From assembly GCF_000234805.1 (NCBI RefSeq), contig NC_016645.1:1588391-1652390 (forward strand): DNA of 64,000 nt, read 5' to 3'. Source of the DNA: Pyrobaculum ferrireducens. Its GTDB lineage: Archaea > Thermoproteota > Thermoprotei > Thermoproteales > Thermoproteaceae. This document shows, piece after piece, positions 46,378 to 54,732 of this stretch. Both the position numbers and the translations under genes were made by a program. The notes under the pieces are model-generated. The model had not been told where the DNA came from. It made no database searches and worked only from the letters and a program-made list of their open reading frames with translations. Each line of letters starts with the position of its first letter. Position 1 is the first letter of the stretch.

Positions 46378-46839
46378 GTGGCCGTCACCATATCTCCCCC
46401 CGTGGCCGAGGTGCTGAAAAAAGCGGCAGGAGACAAAGACCTGGAGGAGTTTCTACTCACACTAGTGGCAGAGCGGCTCGACCCACCTGAGCGCATCGAG
46501 GCTTACCTCAAGCTTCATGAGAAGTTTTTGAGGGAGGCTGAGGAGCTGTATCAAAAGGGCGACTTGCTTCATGCTGGGGAGAAGTACTGGGGAGCCGTCG
46601 CCGCCCTCCTAAACGCAATAGCGGAGAAGCGGGGCTGGGAACACTACAGCCACCGGGACTACGCAGTCGCCATAAACCGGCTATACAGAGAGACAAGGAA
46701 TAGGGAGTTGGTAGTGGGCTTCAGCCTGGCGGAGAGGCTCCACGCAAACTACTACCACAACTTCATGCAAAAAGAAGAATTTGAGCTACACAGAGAAGCC
46801 GTGTTGAGGCTTGTGGAGAAGCTGAAGAAATTCTTATAA
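46378..46839 (+). CDS. PaREP1-family HEPN-like protein
   Basis: A 153-residue helical protein with the PaREP1 pattern: EAYLKLHEKFLREAEELYQKGDLLHAGEKYWGAVAALLNAIAEKRGW near the middle, and AERLHANYYHNFM near the end. It is intact, unlike the broken relative at 36006. The first 35 residues look like a short antitoxin-like or dimerisation segment (PPVAEVLKKAAGDKDLEEFLLTLVAERLD). A TATA box (AAAATATATTTAG, 46349-46361) supports GTG 46378. Its function is unknown. Confidence 0.8.
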   Translation: MAVTISPPVAEVLKKAAGDKDLEEFLLTLVAERLDPPERIEAYLKLHEKFLREAEELYQKGDLLHAGEKYWGAVAALLNAIAEKRGWEHYSHRDYAVAINRLYRETRNRELVVGFSLAERLHANYYHNFMQKEEFELHREAVLRLVEKLKKFL

Positions 46840-46896
46840 AACGCCGCCGAGATCGACGGCGCGGTTAATTTTAAATATGGATACAAGAGATACCAC

Positions 46897-47538
46897 ATGT
46901 ATATAGACTTGACGATGGAGCTGGGCCCCGACACGCCTGTCTTCCCCGGCTACCCCAAGCCTGCTTTCATCCAGTGGTCCAAGATAGACCTCCACGGCTA
47001 CTACTCCCGCGTGATGTACACGCCAGAGCACTCAGCCACACACGTCGACTCCCCCGCCCACTTCGTGCCGGGGGCGAGGACTGTGGACCAGATACCCCCC
47101 GAGAAGTTCATCGGCACCTTCGTCGCACTCGACTTCTCCGACCTGCCCCCCAGAGGCCAGATAACGCTGAGGGCATTCGAGGCCAGGCTCCCCCGGGGCG
47201 CCGACCTCGGCCCCGGCGCCGTGGTCCTCCTCCGGACGGGATACGACGCCTACGCCGGGACAGACCGCTGGCTGGAGCACCCCGACATCTCGCCAGAGCT
47301 GGCTGAGCACCTAGCCAAGCTGGGCATAAACGCCGTGGGCACCGACGCCCCCTCCCCCGACCACGCCCCCTTCGAAATACACAAAATACTCCTCGCGAGG
47401 GAGGTTTTGATATACGAAAACCTCACAAACCTCGCCGCCGTCGTCGGCAAGAGAGGCCGCTTCTACGGCCTACCCCTCAAGCTGGCGCAGGGAAGCGGAG
47501 CCCCCGTGAGGGCAATCGCGGAGATAACGCCGGCTTAA
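46897..47538 (+). CDS. Cyclase/kynurenine formamidase-family metal hydrolase
   Basis: A 213-residue protein of the cyclase (PF04199) family. The metal motif HSATHVDSPAHF (HxxxHxDxPxH pattern) is near residue 47, and DAPSPDH with a following acidic residue is near 149. Members include kynurenine formamidase and isatin hydrolase; some act on other cyclic amides or esters. TATA box TTTTAAATA near 46868-46876 supports the ATG. It is a single gene and its substrate is open. Confidence 0.85.
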   Translation: MYIDLTMELGPDTPVFPGYPKPAFIQWSKIDLHGYYSRVMYTPEHSATHVDSPAHFVPGARTVDQIPPEKFIGTFVALDFSDLPPRGQITLRAFEARLPRGADLGPGAVVLLRTGYDAYAGTDRWLEHPDISPELAEHLAKLGINAVGTDAPSPDHAPFEIHKILLAREVLIYENLTNLAAVVGKRGRFYGLPLKLAQGSGAPVRAIAEITPA

Positions 47539-48105
47539 CCCGGGCGATTTAGAGGCCGCCCGCCTCTGCGGCCTGCGCGAGGACTCCAGCCGCGGTCAGC
47601 GGCGGCCGCCGCCTCCCCGTCTGCGCACTTACAGCCGCCAGGAGGCTCGCCGCGCGTCGCTCGCCCCGGGATTACCTATACATCGACGCCGCGCTCAGAG
47701 GCGCCGAGGAGGAAGAGATGTTGATCCAGAGACAGACCTCCAGCCCTTCTACTCGACACATCGCCAGCCCCCTCACAATTGCTAACCCACACTAGACAGG
47801 GCGTTTGGCCCCCTGGAATGGCTGCCGTACATCTCGCTAGCCGCCGCGCTACCCGCCATAATGCCCATCCCCCTGACGCGTTGCTCCACCACAAGGCAAC
47901 GGCCGCATTATGTCAAACCTCGCCGCACTGACGCTCACTGCCGCAGTCTACACACCGACACCGCTAGTAAGAGAAGCCGCGGTAGCTTCAATGATACAAA
48001 CACGGCGAGCTATTCGATGTCAAGGGCCCTCACATAATCGCCTACATACTGAGTTGCCTCCCAATCCAACAGTACTTAAAAAGTTAGCTTATGAGCGCAT
48101 CTTTG
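47539..48105. other. Gene-free stretch, probably decayed sequence
   Basis: No convincing gene is present on either strand. Short open frames exist but none has family motifs with a promoter and start. A minus-strand frame ending near 47548 reads PPLTAAGVLAQAAEAGGL, which recalls the C-terminus of PIN-domain toxins, and a plus frame near 47810 reads PLEWLPYISLAAALPA like a lone membrane helix. Both are weak. At 48070-48080 a TATA-like ACTTAAAAAG serves the following glycosyltransferase gene. Confidence 0.4.
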
Positions 48106-49032
48106 ATGATAATATCTACGGCGATTGTGACGTACAGACGTAGCTGGGCGCTCAAATATTCCCTAAATTCGCTCTCTATCCAAACAAGACAACCCGACGA
48201 AGTTATCATCATATTGAAGCCAAGTGGAGATGGTAGCGAGGAGGTGGTGAACGAATTTCGCGGTAAGTTGCCGATCAATCTTATCGTGCAAGAGAGTGGC
48301 GGCTTCGTAGATGCTGTTGACATGGCTATAAGGAATTCTAGGAGTGACGTGATTTTGTTTTTGGACGACGACGCGGTAGCGGAGGAGAGATGGGTAGAAA
48401 AGTATGAACATCTTTTTCGAGATCTGAAAAATGCCGGCGGGATCTCTGGTCTAACGTATCGCGCATATCTTTGTGGCGCGGAGCTTGTGAAGACGTCTGA
48501 ACCCTTTTATCAAAATGAGCCAACAGCTGAAATTTTCTACAGAAAACCTCTAGAAGAATATATAGATTATTGTGGATGGATCTCGATATCTGGGTTTATG
48601 GGGTTGAAGAGATGTACCGGAGTAGTGGTGAAATCTACGTCGCTGGACGGCGTCAACATGGGCTTGAGGATCGATGCCGTTAGGGGCTGTCCTCTATCCC
48701 AACTATATAGAAGGAGCAAGAAAGGCATATGGAACGAGAAAATACTGGCATATTGTGCAAAGAAGAGGGGCTACGACACGTACATAGTCTCTGAGGTATC
48801 GACCGCGCCTGTCGCGTGGCATATCGTCCACGAGAATTCGTTGACGAGAGGCAGAGGTTTCTGGCATGAGTTTTGGCTACACTACGATAGAGTGGCTAAC
48901 TTCTGGCGGCTTAAACGCCTCGGCGCGCGGGTCTCTTACGTCGCATATCTAATAGCCTTATTAGTAGCCTTAAGGAGGAGGAACCTGCCGCGTATCTTAG
49001 CGACTGTATACGGTCTGTCGGTAAGGATCTAG
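48106..49032 (+). CDS. GT2-family glycosyltransferase
   Basis: A 308-residue GT-A glycosyltransferase. It begins ISTAIVTYRRSWALKYSLNSL and has the nucleotide-sugar motif VILFLDDDAV near residue 86, with the usual C-terminal acceptor region. A hydrophobic stretch near the end (YVAYLIALLVAL) may bind the membrane. ATG 48106 is preferred to ATG 48091 because the TATA box lies about 25 bases before 48106. First gene of a run of four overlapping glycosyltransferase genes. Confidence 0.85.
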   Translation: MIISTAIVTYRRSWALKYSLNSLSIQTRQPDEVIIILKPSGDGSEEVVNEFRGKLPINLIVQESGGFVDAVDMAIRNSRSDVILFLDDDAVAEERWVEKYEHLFRDLKNAGGISGLTYRAYLCGAELVKTSEPFYQNEPTAEIFYRKPLEEYIDYCGWISISGFMGLKRCTGVVVKSTSLDGVNMGLRIDAVRGCPLSQLYRRSKKGIWNEKILAYCAKKRGYDTYIVSEVSTAPVAWHIVHENSLTRGRGFWHEFWLHYDRVANFWRLKRLGARVSYVAYLIALLVALRRRNLPRILATVYGLSVRI

Positions 49033-49983
49033 ATGATCGCTTCGATAGCTGTATTAGGCAAGAACAGCAGATGGATCCTTAGATACAGCCTCAAGTCTAT
49101 AAGGCGGGCGGTCGAGCAGGTAGATGGCGAGAAAGTAGAGATATTATACATCGACGGCGGATCTACCGACGGATCGCCGCAGTTGGTGAGGGAGTTGATG
49201 CCCGAAGCTCGGGTAATAGATGCCGCAGATACCAACATACCCGAGGCGAGGAACATTGCTGTGAGAGAGGCCGCTGGCGATTATGTCATCTTTTGGGACA
49301 GCGACGTCATCGCCCCTCCCTGCGCGTTAAGGGCGTTGCTGAGCCTGAAGGCGCCCATAGCGGCTCTCGCAAGGCGCGACGTGACGGTGTCCAGCGAGGC
49401 CGATATAGAGAAAGCGATAGCGGCCCTTCCAGACTGCAGAACAGAGCCTGCGAACCTCGCCGACTTCGCGGTCTTCAGCGTTAACCTATTCCGCAGAGAC
49501 GTATTTCGCGAGGTGGGCCCCTTTGACGAGAGGATGACGCAGGCGGAAGACAGAGAGTTCGGCCTCAGAGCAACCTGCAGAGGGTACAGGACCTTGATAA
49601 TCCCGACGCCTGCCTACGACATCAACAGGCCTAGGCTGAGCGAGGTGCCCGTAGGCACCCCCCTAAGACAGTATTTAAGGGGGATACACAAGAAAGCACT
49701 GGTGTATGCCTACACTGCGACGCCACGCCAGAAGATCAACACAGTGCTGTTCGCGGCGGTCCACCTAGCCGCCGTGTTGGGCTCGATCGCCACCCCCTTC
49801 GCCGCCCTAGCCGAGTTGGCGCCGTTGCTCTTCCAAGTCAGGAAGTACGGAGCAAGTAAGGGGTTGGAGATGTACGTGAAGGCGCTAGCCCTATACACCA
49901 GCATGGCGGCAGTATACCCGCTCAGGCTGGCCGACATATGCAGATGGCTCAAGCCTCCCAAGGCCCCATGTACGCGGTGGTAG
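49033..49983 (+). CDS. GT2-family glycosyltransferase with membrane C-terminus
   Basis: A 316-residue GT-A enzyme. It shows ILYIDGGSTDGSPQLV near residue 36, the metal motif VIFWDSDVIAPP near 88, and QAEDREFGLRA near 173, the family's catalytic acidic region. Two hydrophobic segments follow near 240-270 and 285-305. It starts immediately after the stop of the preceding gene and overlaps the next by 16 bases, so it is cotranscribed with them. Confidence 0.87.
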   Translation: MIASIAVLGKNSRWILRYSLKSIRRAVEQVDGEKVEILYIDGGSTDGSPQLVRELMPEARVIDAADTNIPEARNIAVREAAGDYVIFWDSDVIAPPCALRALLSLKAPIAALARRDVTVSSEADIEKAIAALPDCRTEPANLADFAVFSVNLFRRDVFREVGPFDERMTQAEDREFGLRATCRGYRTLIIPTPAYDINRPRLSEVPVGTPLRQYLRGIHKKALVYAYTATPRQKINTVLFAAVHLAAVLGSIATPFAALAELAPLLFQVRKYGASKGLEMYVKALALYTSMAAVYPLRLADICRWLKPPKAPCTRW

Positions 49984-51155
49984 GCCACCACTTCTGGGAC
50001 AGACCCGGCGGAGGGGAGCTGGTAATGGCGTCGATCGCGGCGGGGCTAGAGGGCGACGGGTACACGCCCATACTCACCTCGTTGACTAAATTCGACAAGG
50101 GGAAGTACGTCGAGTGGTTCGGCATAGATCTGAGGAGGTATCCCGACGTCTCTCTTAACCTCAAGATGAAGGCGCTGGGCCTATACATGCGGCTCTTGGT
50201 GTGGATACCCATAAAGAAAGCCATAGAGAAGTACCGACCGGCGTTCGCCGTAATAGATATGCCGACCTATAAACCAATAGAGAGAAAAATTGCCATATTT
50301 GAATATATACACTTCCCTCTAGATCTAACCTTTAACCCGAGGTATCGGGATCTAGGCTTCTACTATACGCAAGATCCCTATACGGCGGAGAGATACGGCA
50401 GGTTTCCAATGAGTATATATGCAAAGGTATTCGAGAAACTATATAGAATATATGCCAGGGAAAATCCCTTCCGCTCAGCGCAGAAGGTGTTAACCAACTC
50501 GCGATGGACGGCCGACTTGGTGAGGAGAGCCTTCGGCGAAGAGCCGACGGTATTAAACCCGCCTCTCTCACCTACTATTAAGTTAGAAGAGAACCCTCCA
50601 GGTTATGAGGAAAGAGAACGTGCAGTAGCTATGTTGGGCCGCTACTCTCAAGAGAAGAGGTACCACTGGGTGGTAGAGAAGATAGCGCCGAGGCTGGCAA
50701 GGGAGGCGCCGGACGCCAAGGTAGTAATAATGGGCGACGCCTCGACGCCCACCAGCAGACGGTACTACGAGCAGCTCCTCTCACTGATAAGAAAAATGGA
50801 CTTGAATAACGTCGTGTTGCTGAGAAGCCCATCCAGGCGGACGATAGAACAGACCCTCGCGAGATCCGTGGCCTTCCTGCACGCAACGATAAACGAGCAC
50901 TGGGGCATAGCGGTGGCCGAGGCGATGGCCTACGGAACCCCCCCGATAGTCCATAGGTCAGGCGGGGCCTGGACAGATCTCGCGCAAGAAGGCAAATCGG
51001 GTCTAGGCTACGTCGGCGAGGATGAAGCAGTCGACGAGATAGCGGAGTTGCTGAGCAATCGCAAGAAGTGGACATACTATTCGCAGAAAGCCCTAGAAAG
51101 AGCCAGAGACTTGACCTTCCAAAACTTCGTCAAGAGGGTGCAGGAGATATGGTGA
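49968..51155 (+). CDS. GT4-family glycosyltransferase
   Basis: A 395-residue GT-B enzyme: N-terminal GHHFWDRPGGGELVMASIAAGL binds the acceptor; the C-terminal domain has AMLGRYSQEKRYHWVVE near 222 and FLHATINEHWGIAVAEAMAYG near 303, the GT4 ExxxxxxxE donor site with E.WGI..AEAM. ATG 49968 is chosen over 49938/49944 because GT4 proteins begin directly with this strand and glycine loop. The stop overlaps the next start (ATGGTGA). Confidence 0.87.
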   Translation: MYAVVGHHFWDRPGGGELVMASIAAGLEGDGYTPILTSLTKFDKGKYVEWFGIDLRRYPDVSLNLKMKALGLYMRLLVWIPIKKAIEKYRPAFAVIDMPTYKPIERKIAIFEYIHFPLDLTFNPRYRDLGFYYTQDPYTAERYGRFPMSIYAKVFEKLYRIYARENPFRSAQKVLTNSRWTADLVRRAFGEEPTVLNPPLSPTIKLEENPPGYEERERAVAMLGRYSQEKRYHWVVEKIAPRLAREAPDAKVVIMGDASTPTSRRYYEQLLSLIRKMDLNNVVLLRSPSRRTIEQTLARSVAFLHATINEHWGIAVAEAMAYGTPPIVHRSGGAWTDLAQEGKSGLGYVGEDEAVDEIAELLSNRKKWTYYSQKALERARDLTFQNFVKRVQEIW

Positions 51156-52288
51156 CCTACCTCACAGGCTTCAACCCATACATATACCCCAGGCCATTCC
51201 TCTTCAAACGCTGTTGCGGCGCGAAGATATACCGACTAAGGACGTTCCTAGGACACTACAGAAACCCCCAGAGGCAGTTCCAGCCTCCGGCCACGCCCAC
51301 CGCCAGCAAGACCGGCAGAAGATATAGAGGCGATCCCTTAAAAAGGGTATATCCATGTCAAAGGATAGACGGGACGACGCTCCTCGACGCCCTCGCCTAC
51401 GAATACCTATACTACCCATACGTGAAAGAGCTGGCCAACGACGTGGTCATCACTCTAAACACAAGCGGCGTTCTTGCCGCTCGTTGGGCTGGCCGTCGTG
51501 TTGTGGTTGATTTGATGGATTTGTGGCACTGCGATAGGGAGGACGTGGCGTTTAACGCTGTGGATTTCGCCGCGTTCCGCCGCGCCGACTGCGTGATAGC
51601 GTGGTCTAGGGCAATACAGACTCTGCTTAAGAGCTACGGCCTTAAATGCGTCGAGTACCTCCCATTCGGGATAGACCTAGAGGTGTTCGACCCACTCAAG
51701 GCACCCAAAAACCTCATCTACGAAAAATACCCACAACTAGAAGGAAAAACAATAATTGGATACAGCGGCGGGATGTGGTACGTCGGAGGTATAGAGCGAA
51801 TAGGTGTGGAAAAGATACTAAAGGCTTTTAAAGCTATAGAGAAGGACGAAAAGGATATAGTCCTCGTGATGCAGACACACCCATCTATTCAAAGAATAGC
51901 AAAGGAGCTTAATATCAAAAACTTCATATATATTCCAATGACAAAATTCAATGATATATATCGGTTATCATTATTGAGAAATATAGATATTAAAATTATT
52001 ACATCAACGAAATTTTTACCAGTATATTTGGCCGAACGAAGCTCCATGTTTCAGTTTATGGCTAACGGCGGCGCTATTTTAGCTGAGGACACACCTGGCG
52101 TTAGAGCTGTACTAAAACATGAGTATAATGCATATATAGTGAGATTAAATGATATTGAAGATATGTCAAATAAATTAAAAATTTTGATAAAAAAGATAAC
52201 ATCAGAGAAAACATCGGCAAGAATGCAAGAAATGATATCGAGAATAAATATAGTTGGAGAATATTATAAAGATATGCAAATGAAATAA
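51149..52288 (+). CDS. GT4-like glycosyltransferase, mosaic (copy A of the 305-bp block)
   Basis: A 379-residue GT-B protein, paralogue of the one at 59948-61159. Residues 107-207 (DLMDLWHCDRED, YLPFGIDLEVFDP, GKTIIGYSGG) are identical to the paralogue at the DNA level, while both flanks have diverged. The part after 51771 is clearly AT-rich, unlike the first half. Donor-site region FNDIYRLSLLR...YLAERSSMFQFMANGG is near 270-312. ATG 51149 overlaps the previous stop. The gene looks assembled from two sources. Confidence 0.8.
   Translation: MVTYLTGFNPYIYPRPFLFKRCCGAKIYRLRTFLGHYRNPQRQFQPPATPTASKTGRRYRGDPLKRVYPCQRIDGTTLLDALAYEYLYYPYVKELANDVVITLNTSGVLAARWAGRRVVVDLMDLWHCDREDVAFNAVDFAAFRRADCVIAWSRAIQTLLKSYGLKCVEYLPFGIDLEVFDPLKAPKNLIYEKYPQLEGKTIIGYSGGMWYVGGIERIGVEKILKAFKAIEKDEKDIVLVMQTHPSIQRIAKELNIKNFIYIPMTKFNDIYRLSLLRNIDIKIITSTKFLPVYLAERSSMFQFMANGGAILAEDTPGVRAVLKHEYNAYIVRLNDIEDMSNKLKILIKKITSEKTSARMQEMISRINIVGEYYKDMQMK
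51467..51771 (+). repeat. 305-bp perfect inverted repeat, copy A
   Basis: This block is identical base for base to the reverse complement of 60486-60790. It lies in frame in the centre of a GT4 gene in both places. Sequence identity stops abruptly at both ends although the two proteins remain homologous, at far lower similarity, beyond them. Confidence 0.95.
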
Positions 52289-52329
52289 TTACTAAGGTTC
52301 ATAATACCTCACTTTAAGTATTTTATATC

Positions 52330-52887
52330 TTAAATCGGGTATTCGAAGTTGTTTTCCGCCTCAGCTAGGGGTGGGCAGGAGCGGTCTTTCTGGCTTAGTA
52401 TTGCCTTTTCGGGGGCGGGCCACCTTATCCCCAGCGCCGGGTCGTCCCACTTGGCGCACCTATCCCGCTGGGGGTCGAACTCCTTAGTCACTAGGTAGAG
52501 GAAGAGAGTCTCCTCGAGGGCTTGGAACCCGTGGGCAAAGCCGGGCGGGATCCAAAGCGCTCTGCCCGGCGCCAGCTCCACAGCGACGTGCTTCCCAAAC
52601 CAGGGAGAGCCCCTCCGGATGTCCACAGCCACGTCGTAGACGCGGCCCCTCACCACGGTGACCAGCTTACCCTGCTCAGAAGGCTTAAGCTGGTAGTGGA
52701 GACCCCTAACCACGTAGGGCCTTGAATATGATAGATTCACTTGGACAAAGTCGTAGGGGAGGCCCGCCGCGAGATATTCGCCGCGCTTCCACAGCTCCGC
52801 GAAGAACCCCCGCTCGTCCTCGAAAATCTTGTACTCGAAGAGGATCAAGTCCGGTATCTCCAGCCTCCTAGCCCCGGCCATCGGCAT
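52330..52887 (-). CDS. rmlC: dTDP-4-dehydrorhamnose 3,5-epimerase
   Basis: A 185-residue cupin of the RmlC family: FEDERGFFAELWKR near residue 22, QVNLSYSRPYVVRGLHYQ near 48 with the catalytic His in GLHYQ, VRGRVYDVAVDIRRGSP near 79, and IPPGFAHGFQALEE near 112. It epimerises positions 3 and 5 of the dTDP-4-keto sugar in dTDP-rhamnose synthesis. Last gene of the minus-strand rml operon; its start overlaps the rmlD end by 20 bases. Confidence 0.92.
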   Translation of the reverse strand: MPMAGARRLEIPDLILFEYKIFEDERGFFAELWKRGEYLAAGLPYDFVQVNLSYSRPYVVRGLHYQLKPSEQGKLVTVVRGRVYDVAVDIRRGSPWFGKHVAVELAPGRALWIPPGFAHGFQALEETLFLYLVTKEFDPQRDRCAKWDDPALGIRWPAPEKAILSQKDRSCPPLAEAENNFEYPI

Positions 52888-53746
52888 GCCGCCCCTCCTC
52901 CCACTCCTTTTTAAATATTGAGAGGGCGTACCTAATATCGTTTACAGGCACGCCGAGTGTAGAAACGGCTAGGGAGCTGTCTAGGCTGGAGTCTCTCGGC
53001 CGAGGCGCCTTGAAGGAGAGATCGGCCGCCTTAATCGGCTTGACAAGCTCCTTGGAGAAGCCGAAGGCCTCGGCAATTGCCAAGGCGAACTCGTACCGGC
53101 TAAGCCTAGGGCCGGCCGCGTGGAGGATTCCCGATATGCTCTTTTCCAGCACCTTCGCAACAACCTCGGCAATTAGGGTATTTAGAGTCGGAGAGCCCCA
53201 CTGGTCGACCACAGCCCTCACCTCTTCGCCCCGGGACAGCTTCTCCACCACCGTCCTGCCGAAGTTCTGCCTGCCGGGGCCAAAGCCGTATATCCAAGCC
53301 ACCCTCACCACGGCGCCTCCAGCCGCCAGCGCCGCCTCCTCCCCGAGGAGCTTGGTGAGGCCGTAGTAGTTCACTGGCCGCGGCGGATCCTCCTCTCTAT
53401 ACGACCCGCGGTCGCCGGGAAAGACGTAGTCTGTCGAGAGGTAGACAAGCGCCGCGCCTCTCTTCGAGCACCACCTGGCGATCTCCCTAGTCGTAACTGC
53501 GTTTACCCTATAGCAGAGGGCCGGCTCCACCTCGCACCTATCCACGTCGCCCAGCGCCGCCGCGTGGACAACGGCGTCCGGCGAGAAGCGCTCCAAAACC
53601 CCCACGGGGTCTTTTGCAAGATCCCACTGCACAGCCCCCTCCACCGGGTGCTGGTTGTAGATCCCGAGGACCTCCCACCCCTCCCGCCTGAGCCTCTCCA
53701 GTATTTTAAAGCCCGGCGAGGAGCTGGCGCCGGTAACCAGGATCAT
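52868..53746 (-). CDS. rmlD: dTDP-4-dehydrorhamnose reductase
   Basis: A 292-residue extended SDR of the RmlD type. It begins ILVTGASSSPGF, a variant of the glycine-rich loop, and contains DAVVHAAALGDVDRCE near 55, LSTDYVFPGDRG near 94 and the active-site YYGLTK near 120, with WIYGFG and QWGSPT as in RmlD. It makes dTDP-L-rhamnose by reducing the 4-keto group. ATG 53746 overlaps the epimerase stop (ATGA), which is better than the upstream GTG at 53770. Confidence 0.88.
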   Translation of the reverse strand: MILVTGASSSPGFKILERLRREGWEVLGIYNQHPVEGAVQWDLAKDPVGVLERFSPDAVVHAAALGDVDRCEVEPALCYRVNAVTTREIARWCSKRGAALVYLSTDYVFPGDRGSYREEDPPRPVNYYGLTKLLGEEAALAAGGAVVRVAWIYGFGPGRQNFGRTVVEKLSRGEEVRAVVDQWGSPTLNTLIAEVVAKVLEKSISGILHAAGPRLSRYEFALAIAEAFGFSKELVKPIKAADLSFKAPRPRDSSLDSSLAVSTLGVPVNDIRYALSIFKKEWEEGRHADGRG

Positions 53747-54711
53747 CTCCCCAAGACCTTCTTGTACCACTTAACAGTCCACCAGCGCTCCTCCGGCTTT
53801 AGGTGGCCTAGGAGGAGCTCGTGGTAGACCTGCCTAACCCCCTCCGGCACTCTGTAGAGCGGCTCCCAGCCAAGCGACTTGATCTTGGCGAAGGACACGG
53901 CGTAGCTCCTCCTATCCACCTCACCTCTGAAGACCACCTCGCCCCCAGCCACCTCCCGAACAGCCTTGGCTATGTCGACTATGCGGAAGTTCTGGTCGTC
54001 AGAGCCGACGTTGAATACCTGCCCCGAAACCGCGTCGGGAGGCTGCTCCAGCACGAAGGCCACGGACCTCGCCACGTCTACCACGTGGACGAGAGGCCTC
54101 ATCTGCATGCCGTCTCCCTCCACGTAGATCTTGCCCTCTGTGTAGGCGGTCAGCGTCATGGCGTTGACCACAAGGTCGAAGCGCATGCGCCTAGAGGGGC
54201 CGTAGACAGTGGCGAAGCGCAGAGCCACAGGGGCGAACTCTCTAGAGGCCAGGGGGAGCACCTCTCTCTCGGCCAGTAGATTTGCCTTGGCGTATGTGGT
54301 GAGGGGGTTCGGCTCGGTGTTTTCGTCGGCCACGCCGGCCTGCCTCCCGTAGACGCTACAGCTGGAGGCTAAGACGAAGCGAGAGACGCCGTGTTTCTTG
54401 GCAAGTGCCGCGTCTCTAGCCCGCGCCTTGTAGTTTATGGAGAGGGTCAGCTCGGGGTCGAGCTCCCCCGCCGGGTCGTTAGATATGGCGGCTAGATCCA
54501 CGACGGCGTCCACCCCCTGGAAGACGGAGCCGTCCACCTCCCTTACGTCCTTCTTCACAAGCTCGAAGCCGGGGTGCCCCGCGAGATGGCTGATTACGTC
54601 TTCGCCGAAGATCAGCCAATCTACGCAACGCACTTTATACCCCCTAGATAGTAGTAGCGGCGTCAGTGTGGTGCCGATGTAGCCCCCGCAACCAGTCACC
54701 AACACCCGCAT
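53743..54711 (-). CDS. NAD-dependent sugar epimerase/dehydratase with altered active site
   Basis: A 322-residue extended SDR. NAD-binding TGCGGYIGTTL is near residue 6, VDLAAISNDPAG near 71, SSCSVYG near 114 and YGPSRRMRFDLV near 170. The active-site motif reads YAKAN, so the expected Lys of YxxxK is Asn. It sits between rmlA and rmlD where dTDP-glucose 4,6-dehydratase (RmlB) is expected, but lacks clear RmlB signatures. It may make another dTDP-sugar or have shifted chemistry. Confidence 0.75.
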   Translation of the reverse strand: MRVLVTGCGGYIGTTLTPLLLSRGYKVRCVDWLIFGEDVISHLAGHPGFELVKKDVREVDGSVFQGVDAVVDLAAISNDPAGELDPELTLSINYKARARDAALAKKHGVSRFVLASSCSVYGRQAGVADENTEPNPLTTYAKANLLAEREVLPLASREFAPVALRFATVYGPSRRMRFDLVVNAMTLTAYTEGKIYVEGDGMQMRPLVHVVDVARSVAFVLEQPPDAVSGQVFNVGSDDQNFRIVDIAKAVREVAGGEVVFRGEVDRRSYAVSFAKIKSLGWEPLYRVPEGVRQVYHELLLGHLKPEERWWTVKWYKKVLGR

Positions 54712-54732
54712 AACGCAGGCGACAGCCCTCTT

